A DNA stretch of 64,000 nt from Nitrobium sp046350935 (GCA_046350935.1 JAXLZK010000007.1:50701-114700); one strand, 5' to 3'; counted from the first letter of the stretch, positions 33,572 through 43,234 are shown. Translations and numbers: made by a program. Notes: generated by a model from the sequence alone, not told the origin.

Positions 33572-34501
33572 TCACCGCCCCTCGGGCAGAAAGAGCCCGG
33601 TGCTGAGATACCTGTCTCCCCTGTCGGGGAAGATGACCACCACGCTCCTGCCCGAACCGAGCCGCGCGGCAACCCGGAGGGCGGCCCACAGCGCGGCGCC
33701 CGAGGATATCCCCGCCAGGATCCCTTCCTGGAGCGCAAGACGGCGCGCGGCGGCCGCCGCGTCCTCGTCGGTGACGGGAATCACCTCGTTGTACAGGCCC
33801 GTATTCAGCACGCCCGGCACGAACCCGGCGCCGAGCCCCGCAAGCTTGTGCTTTCCCGCACTCCCACCGGACAGCACCGGAGAGCCGGCGGGCTCCACTG
33901 CAGCGATCCAGAGATCCGGGTTCTTTTCCCGCAGGGCCTCTCCCGCACCGGTTATGGTCCCCCCTGTGCCCACTCCGGCGACAAATGCGTCGGGCGCGGC
34001 GCCCAGGTCGTTCAGGATTTCGCCCGCGGTGGTGCAGCGATGGACCGCCGGGTTCGCGGGGTTTTCGAACTGCTGAGGCATGAAGAAGCCCGGGTTCTCC
34101 CGCAGCAGCTCGCCCGCCTTTTCCACCGCCCCTTTCATTCCCTTTTCTCCGGGGGTCAGCACCAGTTCGGCGCCGAAGGCCTGGAGCAGCTGCCGCCTCT
34201 CCAGCGACATGGTTTCAGACATGGTAAGGAGCAGCCGGTAACCCTTGACCGCCGCGACCATAGCAAGCCCGATGCCGGTATTGCCGCTGGTGGGCTCCAC
34301 AATGGTCCCCCCCGGCTGCAGCCTGCCTTCCCGCTCGGCGGCCTCGATCATCGAGACCGCTATCCTGTCCTTGACCGAGCCGCCGGGATTGAAGCCCTCC
34401 AGCTTCGCCCACACCGTTGCGCTGCCCGCCTCCGCCATCCTGTTGATCCTGACAAGAGGCGTGTTTCCTATCAGGCTCAGGATAGTGTCGTTCCCTCTCA
34501 C
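33572..34501 (-). CDS. cysK: Cysteine synthase A (O-acetylserine sulfhydrylase)
   Basis: 309 residues, PLP-dependent beta-family. The PLP lysine lies in GGSVKDRIAVSM, the substrate loop is PTSGNTGIGLAM and the phosphate cradle GVGTGGTITGAG. It forms L-cysteine from O-acetylserine and sulfide. It is a single gene ahead of the translation operon, with about 150 bp between. CysM-like sulfonation substrates cannot be excluded, but loop sequences favour CysK. Confidence 0.93.
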   Translation of the reverse strand: MRGNDTILSLIGNTPLVRINRMAEAGSATVWAKLEGFNPGGSVKDRIAVSMIEAAEREGRLQPGGTIVEPTSGNTGIGLAMVAAVKGYRLLLTMSETMSLERRQLLQAFGAELVLTPGEKGMKGAVEKAGELLRENPGFFMPQQFENPANPAVHRCTTAGEILNDLGAAPDAFVAGVGTGGTITGAGEALREKNPDLWIAAVEPAGSPVLSGGSAGKHKLAGLGAGFVPGVLNTGLYNEVIPVTDEDAAAAARRLALQEGILAGISSGAALWAALRVAARLGSGRSVVVIFPDRGDRYLSTGLFLPEGR

Positions 34502-34768
34502 TATGCACCTCCTTTTCCGGCCGCCGCCGCAGTGCCGGCCGCCGTTGTCCTCTTAAGTTCATGCACGATACCGAATAATTCCCCCGGAGGACCTCTCCGG
34601 GATGCTTCGATTATATTACTATTATTCCATACACTTTTCCTCTTTACCGCTTTATTTTGTTCGCTTTCCCCTTCTCTTTTCTTTTTTTCCGCCGGGTCTG
34701 CCGCCTCTTCCGGCAGGCCTCCCTCGCTGCTGGCAATGGAGAGAGAGTACGTGCTACAATTTCACATT

Positions 34769-35674
34769 ATGATACGTTTGGGCTATTCTCCGTGTCCCAA
34801 TGACACCTTTATTTTCTACGCCCTTGCACACCAAAAAATCGATACACGGGGCCTCTCCTTTCAGATCACCGTTGGAGAGGTCGAAACACTGAACAGGCTT
34901 GCGCTGCGGCGGGAGGCGGAGGTCGTCAAGGTGTCCTGCCATGCCTACTCCCTGCTCAGGGACGACTATGCTTTTCTGAAATCCGGGGGTGCCCTCGGCC
35001 GCGGATGCGGGCCCCTGCTGGTAGCCAGGTCCCCCCTCAGCCCCGCGGAGCTCAAAGGGGGCAGAATAGGGATCCCCGGAAGGCTCACCACCGCTTTTCT
35101 CCTGCTGCGCCTGTTCCTCTCCCCTGCCGGCGCTGACCGGCGGCGGGAGGAAATGCCGTATACTTTCGTCGAGATGCCCTTCCACCGGATCATGGGGGAG
35201 GTCCGTGACGGAAAGCTGGACGCCGGGCTGATCATCCATGAAAGCCGCTTCACCTATCCCTCGTACGGCCTCGTTCAAACGGTCGATCTCGGGGCGTGGT
35301 GGGAGCAGGAGACCGGCCTGCCCCTTCCGCTCGGCGGAATCGTTGCGAAGAAATCCCTCGGCGCCTCCGGCATACGGACGGTGGAGGACCTCCTGCGCGA
35401 CAGCGTCGTTTACGCCGGGGCGCATGAGGAGGAGGCCTTGCGCTATGTACGGCGTCATGCGCAGGAGCTTTCCGAAGAGGTGGTGCGGCGCCATATCGCA
35501 CTCTATGTGAATGAATACACGCTTGACAGCGGCGACGAGGGGCGCGCCGCACTGGAAGAGCTCATGAAGCGGGTGGAAACCGTCTCCCGGACTCCTGCAC
35601 CGCATATTCTCCCTGCATCAGCGATACCATTCCGGAACGAGGAGGAAGCAGCCACATGGAAAGCGCACCAATAG
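34769..35674 (+). CDS. mqnD: 1,4-dihydroxy-6-naphthoate synthase
   Basis: 301 residues. The N-terminal YSPCPNDTFIFYAL is the MqnD signature, and VSCHAYSLL, GCGPLLVAR and PLPLGGIVAKK follow. It acts in the futalosine route to menaquinone, converting cyclic dehypoxanthinyl futalosine. TACAAT at 34755-34760 ends 8 bases before the ATG and no Shine-Dalgarno is visible, so the mRNA may be leaderless. It overlaps the glucan phosphorylase start by 19 bases. Other mqn genes are not in the window. Confidence 0.92.
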   Translation: MIRLGYSPCPNDTFIFYALAHQKIDTRGLSFQITVGEVETLNRLALRREAEVVKVSCHAYSLLRDDYAFLKSGGALGRGCGPLLVARSPLSPAELKGGRIGIPGRLTTAFLLLRLFLSPAGADRRREEMPYTFVEMPFHRIMGEVRDGKLDAGLIIHESRFTYPSYGLVQTVDLGAWWEQETGLPLPLGGIVAKKSLGASGIRTVEDLLRDSVVYAGAHEEEALRYVRRHAQELSEEVVRRHIALYVNEYTLDSGDEGRAALEELMKRVETVSRTPAPHILPASAIPFRNEEEAATWKAHQ

Positions 35675-37362
35675 ACGCCTTTACGAAATACCACAAGATC
35701 GCCTATTTCTCAATGGAGATAGGAGTGCGAAGCGACATGCCGACCTACAGCGGGGGCCTCGGGATCCTGGCAGGCGACACCATCAAGTCGGCCGCTGACC
35801 TGAAGCTCCCCGTGGTCGCGGTCACCAATCTCACCAAGAGCGGCTATTTCAAGCAGGAGCTCGACATCTACGGCAGGCAGACGGAGCTTCCCGACGAGCT
35901 CGACCCACTGAAATTCATGACTCCCCTCAGCGAGCGGGTGACGGTCGGCATCGAGGGGAGGGAGGTCCAGGTGGGCGCCTGGCTCTATGAGGTAAAGAGC
36001 GCCACCGGCGGAAAGGTTCCGATCCTCTTCCTCGACACGGACCTCCCCGAAAACGATCCGCGGGACAGGGGTATCACCTACTCTCTTTATGGCGGAGACC
36101 AGGTGTACCGCCTGAAGCAGGAGATCGTCTTGGGGCTCGGGGGCGTCAGGATGCTCGACGAACTGGGGTTCGAAATCAGGAAATATCATATGAATGAAGG
36201 GCATTCCAGCCTTTTGACCCTGGAGCTGCTCAACAGATACAAGAGGGACATCGAGGAGGTGTGGGACGAGAGGCTGGTATGGGATGTGGAAAAGGTGCGG
36301 AGCCTCTGCGTCTTCACCACCCATACCCCCGTGGCGGCAGGGCATGACAAGTTCACCTACGACCTCGTACAGCAGGTACTATCCGAAATCATCCCCCCCG
36401 CCGCCATCAAGGAGTTCGCCGGGCGCGAGCACCTCAACATGACCCTTCTCGCCCTCAACCTCAGCAACTACATCAACGGAGTGGCGAAGAAACACGGCGA
36501 AGTATCGAAGGGCATGTTCCCCGGCTACGAGATCAACGCCATCACCAACGGCGTCCATTCCTACACCTGGACCTGCGACAGCTTCAAGAGGATTTTCGAT
36601 AAATACCTCCCCGGCTGGGCGAACGAGCCCGAGATCTTCGTGCGGGTGGGGCGCATCCCTGATGAAGAGCTGTGGGAGGCGCACATGGAAGCCAAGCGGC
36701 TCCTGATCGACCACGTGAACAGGGAGACGCAGGTGGGGATGAATTACGACACCCTCACGATAGGTTTTGCCCGCCGCGCCACCGCCTATAAGAGAGCGGA
36801 CCTGCTCTTCACCGACATCGACAGGCTGGCGCGCATCGCGGAGGGGAGGCTCCAGATCGTCTACGCGGGGAAGGCGCACCCCCGTGACGAACAGGGAAAG
36901 CAGCTGATACAGCGCATCTTCGAGATCAAGGAGAGGCTGAAGGACAAGGTGAAGATCGTCTTTCTCAAGAATTACAATATGGACCTGGCGCTGAAAATCG
37001 TTTCGGGCGTCGATGTCTGGCTGAATACGCCCCTGCGCCCGCTCGAAGCGTCCGGCACCAGCGGGATGAAGGCGACGCACAACGGCGTCCCCAACTTCAG
37101 CGTCCTGGACGGCTGGTGGATCGAGGGGCATATCGAAGGATATACCGGGTGGGCCATCGGCCCCTCCCCCGATATCCCGGCCGACCCCGAACGCGATGCG
37201 GACGACCTCTACTATAAGCTGGAGACCGCCATCATACCGACTTTCTACAGCCAGAAGAACCTATGGGTCCGGATCATGCAGAACGCCATCGGCAAGAATG
37301 CGTACTACTTCAACTCGCACCGGATGATGAGGAGATACGTCACCGAGGCGTACATACGGTAG
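35656..37362 (+). CDS. glgP: Alpha-glucan (glycogen) phosphorylase, short GT35 form
   Basis: 568 residues. The N-terminal YFSMEIGVRSDMPTYSGGLG and the PLP site LEASGTSGMKATHNG (Lys binds the cofactor) define the family; HMNEGHSSL and FTTHTPVAAGHD are also present. It releases glucose-1-phosphate from storage alpha-glucans. The short bacterial/archaeal form lacks the N-terminal regulatory part. It is co-translated with mqnD, an odd functional pair. A hairpin follows the stop. Confidence 0.95.
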   Translation: MESAPIDAFTKYHKIAYFSMEIGVRSDMPTYSGGLGILAGDTIKSAADLKLPVVAVTNLTKSGYFKQELDIYGRQTELPDELDPLKFMTPLSERVTVGIEGREVQVGAWLYEVKSATGGKVPILFLDTDLPENDPRDRGITYSLYGGDQVYRLKQEIVLGLGGVRMLDELGFEIRKYHMNEGHSSLLTLELLNRYKRDIEEVWDERLVWDVEKVRSLCVFTTHTPVAAGHDKFTYDLVQQVLSEIIPPAAIKEFAGREHLNMTLLALNLSNYINGVAKKHGEVSKGMFPGYEINAITNGVHSYTWTCDSFKRIFDKYLPGWANEPEIFVRVGRIPDEELWEAHMEAKRLLIDHVNRETQVGMNYDTLTIGFARRATAYKRADLLFTDIDRLARIAEGRLQIVYAGKAHPRDEQGKQLIQRIFEIKERLKDKVKIVFLKNYNMDLALKIVSGVDVWLNTPLRPLEASGTSGMKATHNGVPNFSVLDGWWIEGHIEGYTGWAIGPSPDIPADPERDADDLYYKLETAIIPTFYSQKNLWVRIMQNAIGKNAYYFNSHRMMRRYVTEAYIR

Positions 37363-37379
37363 GGGTGTGTGCACCCCCT
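37361..37379. terminator. Hairpin between convergent glgP and ogt
   Basis: AGGGGTG and CACCCCCT form a stem with a TGTG loop exactly between two convergent genes. It lacks a good T-run, so terminator function is tentative. Confidence 0.4.
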
Positions 37380-37875
37380 AGTGAGAATTTCGCCTCTCAT
37401 GCTCCAGCAGCCACTTCTTGATCACCAGCCCGCACGAGAAGCCGGTCAGTGAGCCGTCCGCGCCGATGACCCGGTGGCAGGGGATGAGGATCGGGAGGGG
37501 GTTCTTCCCGATCGCCCTGCCCGTTGCCCGTGCTGCTCCGGGGCTGCCCACCCTCTCCGCCATCCAGCCGTAGGTGCGCGTCTCGCCGTACGGGATCTCC
37601 TGCAGGGCGCCCCATACGCGCTTTTCAAAATCGGTGCCCCGGAGAAATTTAACCGCCTGCCGGAACTCGCGCAGGGTGCCGCCGAAGTAGGCGTCGAGCT
37701 CCCGGAAAAGGGAGCGGGCCGCTTCGTCAGTCCGCGTCGCCGGGACCACCTTCGTCCCTCCTATCTCCTCAGGTGTCTTGTCGTCCCCCAGGGCCATATC
37801 CACCAGGAAGGGGCCGTCGAAAACGCACGAAATGTCCCCAACCGGGCTTCCGTATACAAAAAGGTCCAGCTTCAT
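37378..37875 (-). CDS. ogt: Methylated-DNA--protein-cysteine methyltransferase
   Basis: 165 residues. The active-site IPCHRVIGADGSLTGF and the helix-turn-helix GETRTYGWMAERVGSPGAARATG match O6-alkylguanine-DNA alkyltransferases, suicide repair enzymes. The N-terminal domain is short. It converges with glgP. No Ada-type regulatory domain. Confidence 0.95.
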   Translation of the reverse strand: MKLDLFVYGSPVGDISCVFDGPFLVDMALGDDKTPEEIGGTKVVPATRTDEAARSLFRELDAYFGGTLREFRQAVKFLRGTDFEKRVWGALQEIPYGETRTYGWMAERVGSPGAARATGRAIGKNPLPILIPCHRVIGADGSLTGFSCGLVIKKWLLEHERRNSH

Positions 37876-37940
37876 TTCTGCTCCTCCTTTCTACTCAGGG
37901 CAAATGCATCGCCCTATCCGACACGTGAGTATCCCCTTGG

Positions 37941-38050
37941 GATTGCTTCGCTCCGCTCGCAATGACAGAAAAACGATTTCTCTTCAGTCTTCCTCTCCAC
38001 CTTTCCCTCTGCCTGTCTCTGTCATTGCGAAGGGTCGTACCCTGAAGCAA
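37941..38050. repeat. Pair of half-repeats of the TGTCATTGCGAG family
   Basis: GCTCGCAATGACA at 37954-37966 and TGTCATTGCGAAGGG at 38020 face each other, with GAAGCAA at the outer edges. They match the arms of the repeats at 20856 and 40940. The 37876-38384 gap otherwise holds no supported gene; a TACAAT box near 38320 may be a promoter remnant for the broken toxin. Confidence 0.6.
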
Positions 38051-38384
38051 CCCCGCTGTTTTTCCTTGAGGTAAAACGTCTTTTTGATGCGAGCCCTGCC
38101 TTTTTCTCCACCTGCTCCTCAATTCATGTACCGTTCTGCCGACCGTATCACCCGTGCCGGCTTTTATTATATGACACCCTTCACTATGGCACTATGGCGC
38201 AGCTCTGTTCAAGGTCGCTATCTTGCACGCGTGGCCTGGGGCATTCGAGCTGCGCAATCCATAATTATGGGCTGTCTTAGCCACGCTCTTCTATTCACCG
38301 TAAACACACCTCTCTTGTACAATAAGAAATTTTAGCACTATCCAGAATAGTCCATACTATTTCAATTCGTTGCCGGGGGAAAAC

Positions 38385-38545
38385 ATGGGGTCAGATGCAA
38401 AGAAAATTGCACAAGCCGGCCTGAAGGACACTGTTTCCCGGTTATTGGATATTCTCCGGGAAGACCCCTTTCAGATCAGCATCGCCTCATTTACCAGGTC
38501 CTTGATGACATCAAGACCGTCAAGCGCTTCCCGCGTCGGTTGTAA
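38385..38545 (+). pseudogene. Remnant of a YoeB/Txe-family toxin
   Basis: The frame from the ATG at 38385 reads DAKKIAQAGLKDTVSRLLDI...LREDPFQ, the N-terminal half of YoeB-type mRNA interferases. The central part (normally NPPPYEKL...YSRRINI) is missing, and in the next frame the sequence resumes as QHRLIYQVLDDIKTVK, the family C-terminal part. So an internal deletion with frameshift of about 25 codons has killed it, and the RMW-HYE end is also gone. No antitoxin gene is left upstream. Confidence 0.75.
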
Positions 38546-38575
38546 TATTCAGCAATGTGCCTTTATAATTTATAG

Positions 38576-40861
38576 ATGCGGTTGTCATTGCTTATTGTGC
38601 TTATCCTCGCCCTTGGAATCGTCACGGGCGGGTATCTCGCCCTCGCCACCGGAGTCCCCTCCATAGCAGACCTGAAAAAGTACCGCGCCACGGAGGGGAC
38701 GAAAGTGTACGCGGACGACGACACCCTCGTCGGCGAGTTCAAGATCGAGAAGGGGATCTTTGTCCCCGTGGAGAAGATTCCCTCCTCCATGAAAAACGCG
38801 CTCGTCGCGGTGGAGGACTCCCGCTTCTGGCAGCATAAGGGCATCGATTACATCGGCATTGCCCGGGCCCTGGTAAAAGACATCATGCACGGCAGCCTGA
38901 AGGAGGGAGGAAGCACCATCACCCAGCAGCTGGCGAAAATCATCTTCCTCTCCCCTGAAAAGACCATACAGCGGAAGCTCAGGGAGGCCCAGCTCGCCAT
39001 GAAGCTGGAGAAGGAGCTCTCCAAGAAGGAGATCCTCGAGCTCTATCTGAACAAGGTATATTTCGGACACGGCGCATACGGGGTGGAGATGGCGGCCCGC
39101 ACCTATTTCGGCAAGTCGGTGGGGCAGCTCACCCTTCCCGAGGCGGCCATGCTTGCGGGGCTGGTAAAGGCCCCTACCACCTACTCCCCGTATAACGACC
39201 TCGTACGGGCGAAGGAGCGGCAGGAGGTCGTCCTCTCCCGGATGGAGGAGGAGGGGTACATCAAGCCCTCGGAACGGAGCATGGCGAAGGCGGCACCCAT
39301 CGCCCTCTCGTCCCTGAGAACAAGCACCGAGACCAATAACTACTTTCTCGAATATGTGCGGCAGCACCTGGAGCAGAAGTACGGGGTGGAAACGGTCTAC
39401 AAGGGCGGGTTGAAAGTATACACCGCCCTCAATAAAAACACCCAGGCAGCCGCCCAGAAGGCCCTGCAGGAGGGGCTGCGGGAGATCGACAAGCGCCGCG
39501 GCTGGCGGGGGCCTGTCGGCCACAAGGACGGAATCAAAGAGGATGCGGGCGACGGGCAGCGGGTTTCCTTCACTGCAGCTCCCGGAGACATTTCCACCGG
39601 CATCGTCCTTGCGGCCGGTCCTTCCGAGGCGCTGGTAAAGGCCCGTGGCCTCACCGGAAAGCTGTCTCTTGCGGATGCGCTGTGGGCGGCCAACAATCTC
39701 ACAAAGGGCGCGAGAAAGCCCGCCCCGCGGGGATTCAAGCTGACGGACATCCTGCGGCCCGGGGACATCGTGTGGGTCAGGGTGAAGACCGTGTCCGGCA
39801 GGAATGTGACCTTCAGTCTCGAACAGGAGCCCGAGGTGGAAGGCGCCCTGGCCGCGGTCGAACCGGAGACGGGGTATATCCGCGCCCTCGTCGGCGGGTA
39901 CAACTTCACCAAAAGCGAATACAACAGGGCGGTCTACGCGAAGCGCCAGCCCGGCTCCTCCTTCAAGCCCCTCATCTACGCCGCGGCCCTGGAGCACAAC
40001 TTCACCCCGGCGAGCCTTATCGACGATGCACCGGTGTCCTACTCAGGAGGCATTGATGGAGAGTGGAAGCCCGAGAATTACGATCATAAATACTACGGCC
40101 CGACGCGGCTGCGGGAGGCGCTCGCCTATTCGCGGAACGTGGTGACCATCAAGCTGGTGGAGAGCGTCGGTATCGACGCCGTCATCTCTTTTGCGCGGGA
40201 AGCGGGGATCGAAACCGATATGCCGCGGGAGCTCACCATCGCGCTGGGCTCCATCAGCATCACCCCCCTCGAAATGGCGGCGACCTACTCCACCTTTGCG
40301 AACGGCGGCACCCGGATGCAGCCCATTGCCGTAAAATACGTCACCGATGCGAAGGGAGGGCTTCTCGAAAGCAATGAGCCCGAAGGCGTCGAGGTGGTCT
40401 CACCCCAGACCTCTTTCCTCATCACGTCCATGATGGGGGACGTCATCACATACGGCACCGGGATGAGGGCGAACATCGGAAGGCCTGCGGCGGGGAAAAC
40501 CGGCACCAGCAACGATTACAAGGACGCATGGTTCATCGGGTACACCCCCCAGCTCGTGGGGTGCGTATGGGTCGGCTACGACGATATGCGGAGATCTCTC
40601 GGGCGGGGAGAGGTGGGCGGAAGGGCCGCTGCCCCCATTTGGGGGCGCTTCATGAGAGACGCCCTAGCCGGCGAGCCTCTGGAACCCTTTCCCCTGCCGG
40701 AGGGCATCATACAGGTCCCGATCGACCCGCTGAACGGCCTTCTCTCTGCGGATGAGTCTTCAGCGGTATACGAGTATTTCCGGGAGGGGACGCAGCCCAC
40801 TGAATACAGCCCCTCCGGGGGAAGAGCGGTCAAGGAGACGATCCGCACCGACTACGACTAG
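38576..40861 (+). CDS. mrcA: Penicillin-binding protein 1A (bifunctional)
   Basis: 761 residues. One N-terminal membrane helix; glycosyltransferase GT51 domain with VEDSRFWQHKGID, EGGSTITQQLAK and RKLREAQLAMKLE; transpeptidase with the serine motif GSSFK, SRN and KTGTSNDYKDAWF. It polymerises and crosslinks peptidoglycan. TATAAT at 38564-38569 ends only 6 bases before the ATG and there is no Shine-Dalgarno, so transcription probably starts at or near the ATG. Confidence 0.97.
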   Translation: MRLSLLIVLILALGIVTGGYLALATGVPSIADLKKYRATEGTKVYADDDTLVGEFKIEKGIFVPVEKIPSSMKNALVAVEDSRFWQHKGIDYIGIARALVKDIMHGSLKEGGSTITQQLAKIIFLSPEKTIQRKLREAQLAMKLEKELSKKEILELYLNKVYFGHGAYGVEMAARTYFGKSVGQLTLPEAAMLAGLVKAPTTYSPYNDLVRAKERQEVVLSRMEEEGYIKPSERSMAKAAPIALSSLRTSTETNNYFLEYVRQHLEQKYGVETVYKGGLKVYTALNKNTQAAAQKALQEGLREIDKRRGWRGPVGHKDGIKEDAGDGQRVSFTAAPGDISTGIVLAAGPSEALVKARGLTGKLSLADALWAANNLTKGARKPAPRGFKLTDILRPGDIVWVRVKTVSGRNVTFSLEQEPEVEGALAAVEPETGYIRALVGGYNFTKSEYNRAVYAKRQPGSSFKPLIYAAALEHNFTPASLIDDAPVSYSGGIDGEWKPENYDHKYYGPTRLREALAYSRNVVTIKLVESVGIDAVISFAREAGIETDMPRELTIALGSISITPLEMAATYSTFANGGTRMQPIAVKYVTDAKGGLLESNEPEGVEVVSPQTSFLITSMMGDVITYGTGMRANIGRPAAGKTGTSNDYKDAWFIGYTPQLVGCVWVGYDDMRRSLGRGEVGGRAAAPIWGRFMRDALAGEPLEPFPLPEGIIQVPIDPLNGLLSADESSAVYEYFREGTQPTEYSPSGGRAVKETIRTDYD

Positions 40862-40939
40862 AGGCTGGTTCAACGCTCTCCCCTCAAGGGAGAGGAAAGT
40901 CAAAGGCCGGAGAGGGGGCTCTGCAATAAGCTCCAGCGG

Positions 40940-41080
40940 GGTGCTGAAAAACTCTCGAAATGTCATTGCGAGGAGCTTTTTTGCGACAAAGCAATCTCTA
41001 CGTTGTTGAACTCTCCAAAAAGGAGATTGCTTCGCTCCGCTCGCAATGACAGCGAAAAAACTTCAGCAGTATCCTGCTAG
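40940..41080. repeat. Dispersed palindromic repeat, copy 2
   Basis: Same element as at 20856-20990: TGTCATTGCGAGGAGC at 40961 pairs with GCTCCGCTCGCAATGACA ending at 41051, inner GCAATCTC/GAGATTGC, and outer GTGCTGAAAAACTC and TTCAGCAGTATCC flanks. Overall similarity to copy 1 is high over about 135 bp. It sits between PBP1A and the MerR gene. Confidence 0.75.
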
Positions 41081-41104
41081 GGTGTGTACGGCGGACGGCC
41101 CGGT

Positions 41105-41521
41105 CTATCCTGTCTTTTTCATCGCGTTCGCGATGTAGACGACACACTCGTCGCAGAGGCCGCTCTCCCTGCAGATACTCCTGTTCAGCTCCCAGCAGGG
41201 CTTCGCCCTGTCCACCGTCGCGGTGCATGTCGCCTTCTTCTCTTCAGGGCAGTCTTTGATCTCCCAGCAGGGCGCGTATTCGAGGAGCTTTTTGATCCCC
41301 TCGATGCTTATTTTTTTCGTGTGGATGAGGTCGCGGATGCAGGAGAGCCATTTGATGTCGTTTTCCGAATAGTACCTGTTCTTGTTGCGCCGCGCCGGCT
41401 TGATCAACCCGTGCTTCTCGTAGAGCCGCAAGGTCTGCTCCGTGATGCCGATCAGCTCGGCGACGATTCCAATCGGATACAGAGGCATATCCTTCTTGTC
41501 CAGATCGATACTCTCTTTCAT
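41105..41521 (-). CDS. MerR family regulator with a cysteine-rich C-terminus
   Basis: 138 residues from the ATG at 41521, preceded by GGGGAG. The winged-helix part is IGIVAELIGITEQTLRLYEKHGLI...RNKNRYYSENDI. The C-terminal half holds seven cysteines in CWEIKDC, ATCTAT, KPCWEL, SICRESGLCDEC, a two-CW-like pattern that could bind metal or an Fe-S cluster. It is divergent from the ModF-like gene and may control it. The lack of a classical MerR metal loop leaves the signal unknown. Confidence 0.82.
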   Translation of the reverse strand: MKESIDLDKKDMPLYPIGIVAELIGITEQTLRLYEKHGLIKPARRNKNRYYSENDIKWLSCIRDLIHTKKISIEGIKKLLEYAPCWEIKDCPEEKKATCTATVDRAKPCWELNRSICRESGLCDECVVYIANAMKKTG

Positions 41522-41612
41522 CTCTCCCCTCAGTTGATATAATAATTTTGGATAATAAAACATTACTAAACTGAAAAAAGCAAGCACTCGATTTCCTCTT
41601 CCTTGCCGACGC

Positions 41613-41642
41613 TTGTTTTTTCCCGCACAAACCCCGTATAGT
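41613..41642 (+). promoter_or_regulatory. Promoter of the ModF-like gene
   Basis: TTGTTT at 41613-41618, an 18-bp spacer and TATAGT at 41637-41642. The ATG at 41653 lies only 10 bases beyond, so little or no 5' leader is expected. Confidence 0.5.
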
Positions 41643-41652
41643 GGCCTTAGCT

Positions 41653-43224
41653 ATGGAAAACACGAAAAAAGAGAAAGAGCAGCCCCTCGTCTCCCTGCAG
41701 CAGGTGGATGTCGTACTGCAGGGGAAAAGGGTCCTCTCGGACCTCACCTGGCGGATGCACCCCGGCGAGCAGTGGGCTCTCATCGGAAGCAACGGGGCGG
41801 GGAAATCCACCTTCCTGCGCCTGGTGCGCGGCGATATCGGCCCCTATCCGGGGGGCGGGGGGAGGAGGGCCTACGCACTGAACGGCGGAGAGCAGGAGAG
41901 CCCAATAGGGATAAAGCGCCACATCGCCCTCGTCTCCGCCGAACTGCAGGAGGCATACACGAAGAACGGGTGGGACCTGAGCGGGGAGGAGGTGGTGGGT
42001 ACCGGCCTCTTCGACACCGCATGGCTGTATGAGACCCCTACCTCCTCCCAACGGGAAGCGATCAGGCAGGCCTTGCACCTGGTGAAAGGGGAGCACCTGG
42101 GGCTGAAGAGCATTCTCTCCATGTCCCAGGGCGAAGCGCGGAGGGTCCTCATCGCGCGCGCCCTTGTCGCGCGTCCGCGCATCCTCCTCCTGGACGAGTT
42201 CCTGAACGGGCTGGACATCCCCTCCCGCCGGAGGCTGATGGACGCAGCGGAGGCGGCTGCACAGGCAGGCGCCGCGATTCTTTCCACCACGCACCGAAGC
42301 GAGGAGCTGCTCCCCTCCACCACCCATGTCCTTTGCCTGCACGACGGAAAGATAACGGCACAGGGGAGACGGGAGGACGTGCCGACGCGGCGGAATCTCC
42401 CGGAGGCGCACCGGAAAAGCGCCGCGGGCAGGCCGGCAGCGCCGCGGAGCGCAGAGGGTATCCCGCTCCGGGAAGGCCGCCGTGCAGAGCCCTTTCTCAT
42501 CAGGATATCCCATGCCGACCTGTATCGCGACGACCGGAAGGTGCTGGACTCCGTCACCTGGCGGATGAACTGGGGAGAAAACTGGGCGGTCCTCGGGAGA
42601 AACGGGTCGGGGAAGTCCTCGTTGCTGAAGCTCATCGCGGGGGAGCTCCATCCCGCCGCAGGGGGGAATATCCGCCGTTTCGGCGGCGGGGAGAGGTGGA
42701 GTCTCCGGGAAATCAGGAAAAGGGTCCACTCCGTCTCACCCGACATCCAGGCGGAGTACCGGTACGACATCACCGGAGAGGAGGCGGTGCTCTCGGGCTT
42801 CTTCGGGAGCATCGGCCTCTACGACCCGGTGACGCAGGCGCAGCGGGAGGAGGCGCGACGATGGATGGAGCTCTTCAGCCTTGAAGGGCTGGGCGGCAAA
42901 AAGATGGACGAGATGTCGTACGGCGAGCAGAGGAAGATCCTCATCGCGCGGGCGATGGTCACCGCCCCCGATCTCCTCCTCCTCGACGAGCCCTGCAGCG
43001 GCCTCGACGCCGGGGCGCGCGCGGACCTCCTCCGCATCCTCGGTCGGATATCCTCCTCCTCCACAGGGACCGCCCTCCTCCTCGTCACCCATCACCTCGA
43101 CGAGCTCATCCCCTCCATCAGCCACGTCATGGTGCTGGAAAAAGGCAGAATAGCCGCACAGGGGAAAAAGGAAGAGCTCCTGCAGGGAGAGAAACCGGCA
43201 GGATTGCTCGAAATAGACCGGTAG
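41653..43224 (+). CDS. Duplicated ABC ATPase, ModF/PhrA-like
   Basis: 523 residues from the ATG at 41653 (a GTG 12 bases upstream is in frame). Two ABC domains: Walker A GSNGAGKSTFLRL and GRNGSGKSSLLKL; signatures MSQGEARRVLIARAL and MSYGEQRKILIARAM; Walker B LLLDEFLNGLD and LLLDEPCSGLD. No membrane domain. The ModF-like type is linked in some bacteria to molybdenum, but the substrate here is not known. The linker at about 235-280 is divergent. Confidence 0.82.
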   Translation: MENTKKEKEQPLVSLQQVDVVLQGKRVLSDLTWRMHPGEQWALIGSNGAGKSTFLRLVRGDIGPYPGGGGRRAYALNGGEQESPIGIKRHIALVSAELQEAYTKNGWDLSGEEVVGTGLFDTAWLYETPTSSQREAIRQALHLVKGEHLGLKSILSMSQGEARRVLIARALVARPRILLLDEFLNGLDIPSRRRLMDAAEAAAQAGAAILSTTHRSEELLPSTTHVLCLHDGKITAQGRREDVPTRRNLPEAHRKSAAGRPAAPRSAEGIPLREGRRAEPFLIRISHADLYRDDRKVLDSVTWRMNWGENWAVLGRNGSGKSSLLKLIAGELHPAAGGNIRRFGGGERWSLREIRKRVHSVSPDIQAEYRYDITGEEAVLSGFFGSIGLYDPVTQAQREEARRWMELFSLEGLGGKKMDEMSYGEQRKILIARAMVTAPDLLLLDEPCSGLDAGARADLLRILGRISSSSTGTALLLVTHHLDELIPSISHVMVLEKGRIAAQGKKEELLQGEKPAGLLEIDR

Positions 43225-43234
43225 GAAAGGCCTT

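Noticed and set aside
33506..35674. A 722-codon plus-strand frame ending with mqnD
   Set aside because: Only the part from 34769 has family similarity; the rest is antisense to cysK, a GC-rich shadow.
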